Source: Streptomyces asiaticus
GTDB taxonomy: Bacteria > Actinomycetota > Actinomycetes > Streptomycetales > Streptomycetaceae
DNA: 64,000 nt
Assembly: GCF_018138715.1 (NCBI RefSeq)
Contig: NZ_JAGSHX010000006.1
Span: forward strand, 9,424,001 to 9,488,000
Reading direction: 5' to 3'
A model generated the notes under the pieces. The model was not told where the DNA came from. It ran no database searches and saw only the letters and a list, made by a program, of their open reading frames with translations. A program made the position numbers and the translations under genes. Every line of letters begins with the position of its first letter. Within the stretch, counting starts at the first letter, position 1. Positions 63,814 through 64,000 of this stretch are shown here, one piece after another.

Positions 63814-64000
63814 GTGAGCGACGACCGGCGACCGGAGGAACGCGAGGAGCGGGGCGGGATCCCCAGGGACCTCCCCGACCAGCAGGCGCAGGACGGGCCC
63901 GACCACCTGGATGTGGCGGGCGACGGGCATGAGCCGGACGATGTGGACGACATCCCCGAGACGGACGAGTCCGGCACCGGACGGCGGGGGAAGCCGCAGA
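63814..64000 (+). CDS. Acidic hydrophilic protein (3' end outside window)
   Basis: At least 62 codons follow GTG 63814, with AAGGAG 8 nt upstream. The product begins SDDRRPEEREERGGIPRDLP and continues PDQQAQDGPDHLDVAGDGHE. It is rich in Asp, Glu, Arg and Pro, has no hydrophobic segment and is probably disordered. It may be a stress-related protein. The frame is open to the window edge. Confidence 0.6.
   Translation, partial: MSDDRRPEEREERGGIPRDLPDQQAQDGPDHLDVAGDGHEPDDVDDIPETDESGTGRRGKPQ

Overview
The window is high-GC actinobacterial chromosome and almost certainly from a Streptomyces. The signs are strong G/C at third codon positions, frequent GTG starts, 4-bp ATGA/GTGA gene overlaps, a spore-associated SapA-like protein, twin-arginine secreted enzymes, streptogrisin-type proteases with pro-domains, a DUF6458 protein, an ABATE/CGNR regulator and a TioE-type MerR regulator. 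I cannot name the species. I saw no rRNA, tRNA, CRISPR array, integrase, transposase or prophage.

Layout. 1-2122: a secreted endonuclease/exonuclease/phosphatase protein cut by the window edge, a sulfotransferase and a tandem-repeat tract. 2123-10641: a LysR regulator divergent from a tight six-gene operon (HisC-like aminotransferase, polyprenyl diphosphate synthase, UbiA-family prenyltransferase, squalene-cyclase-like protein, FAD monooxygenase, TauD-type dioxygenase). This looks like a complete terpenoid or meroterpenoid pathway: chain building, transfer or cyclisation, oxidation and possible amination under one regulator. I match it to no characterised cluster. Its cyclase-like protein lacks the DxDD general acid and ends in 18 pentapeptide repeats. 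10667-15056: a membrane-anchored lytic polysaccharide monooxygenase, a SapA-like protein, a SnoaL-like protein, an MpaB-type oxygenase and a PucR regulator. 15225-21484: a DUF485/solute symporter pair, an ABATE regulator divergent from an MFS exporter, and an ascorbate-type PTS (fused EIIA-EIIB plus EIIC). 21542-24660: a UvrA-like ATPase divergent from a TioE-type regulator, an arrangement linked to DNA-binding drug resistance.

24718-34888: a VOC protein, a threonine/serine dehydratase divergent from a TetR regulator, HtpG, several small proteins, a secreted Ala/Ser-rich protein, a dienelactone hydrolase, an aldo/keto reductase and a metallo-beta-lactamase-Rieske fusion. 35114-40632: a phosphoglycerate-mutase-like protein without its catalytic histidines, an FG-GAP lipoprotein, a divergent protein kinase with a small membrane partner, and an anchored serine protease. 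40633-48885: a 116-bp palindromic element, an SMP-30-like protein with a His/Glu-rich membrane protein, a secreted GH2 glycosidase, a HAD phosphatase, a CDF transporter and small membrane proteins. 49045-57514: an APC/KUP-like permease, a radical SAM protein with unusual cysteine spacing, an NAD kinase and a three-subunit molybdenum hydroxylase operon.

57621-64000: a second streptogrisin-like protease, then a decayed peptide-type ABC transporter (one intact ATPase, one ATPase fragment fused to the remains of a solute-binding protein), a frameshifted DsbA-family gene coupled to an Rrf2 regulator, a cupin and a partial acidic protein. Themes running through the window are divergent regulator/target pairs with visible inverted repeats, long hairpin terminators between convergent genes, and short tandem repeats that arise at stop codons.
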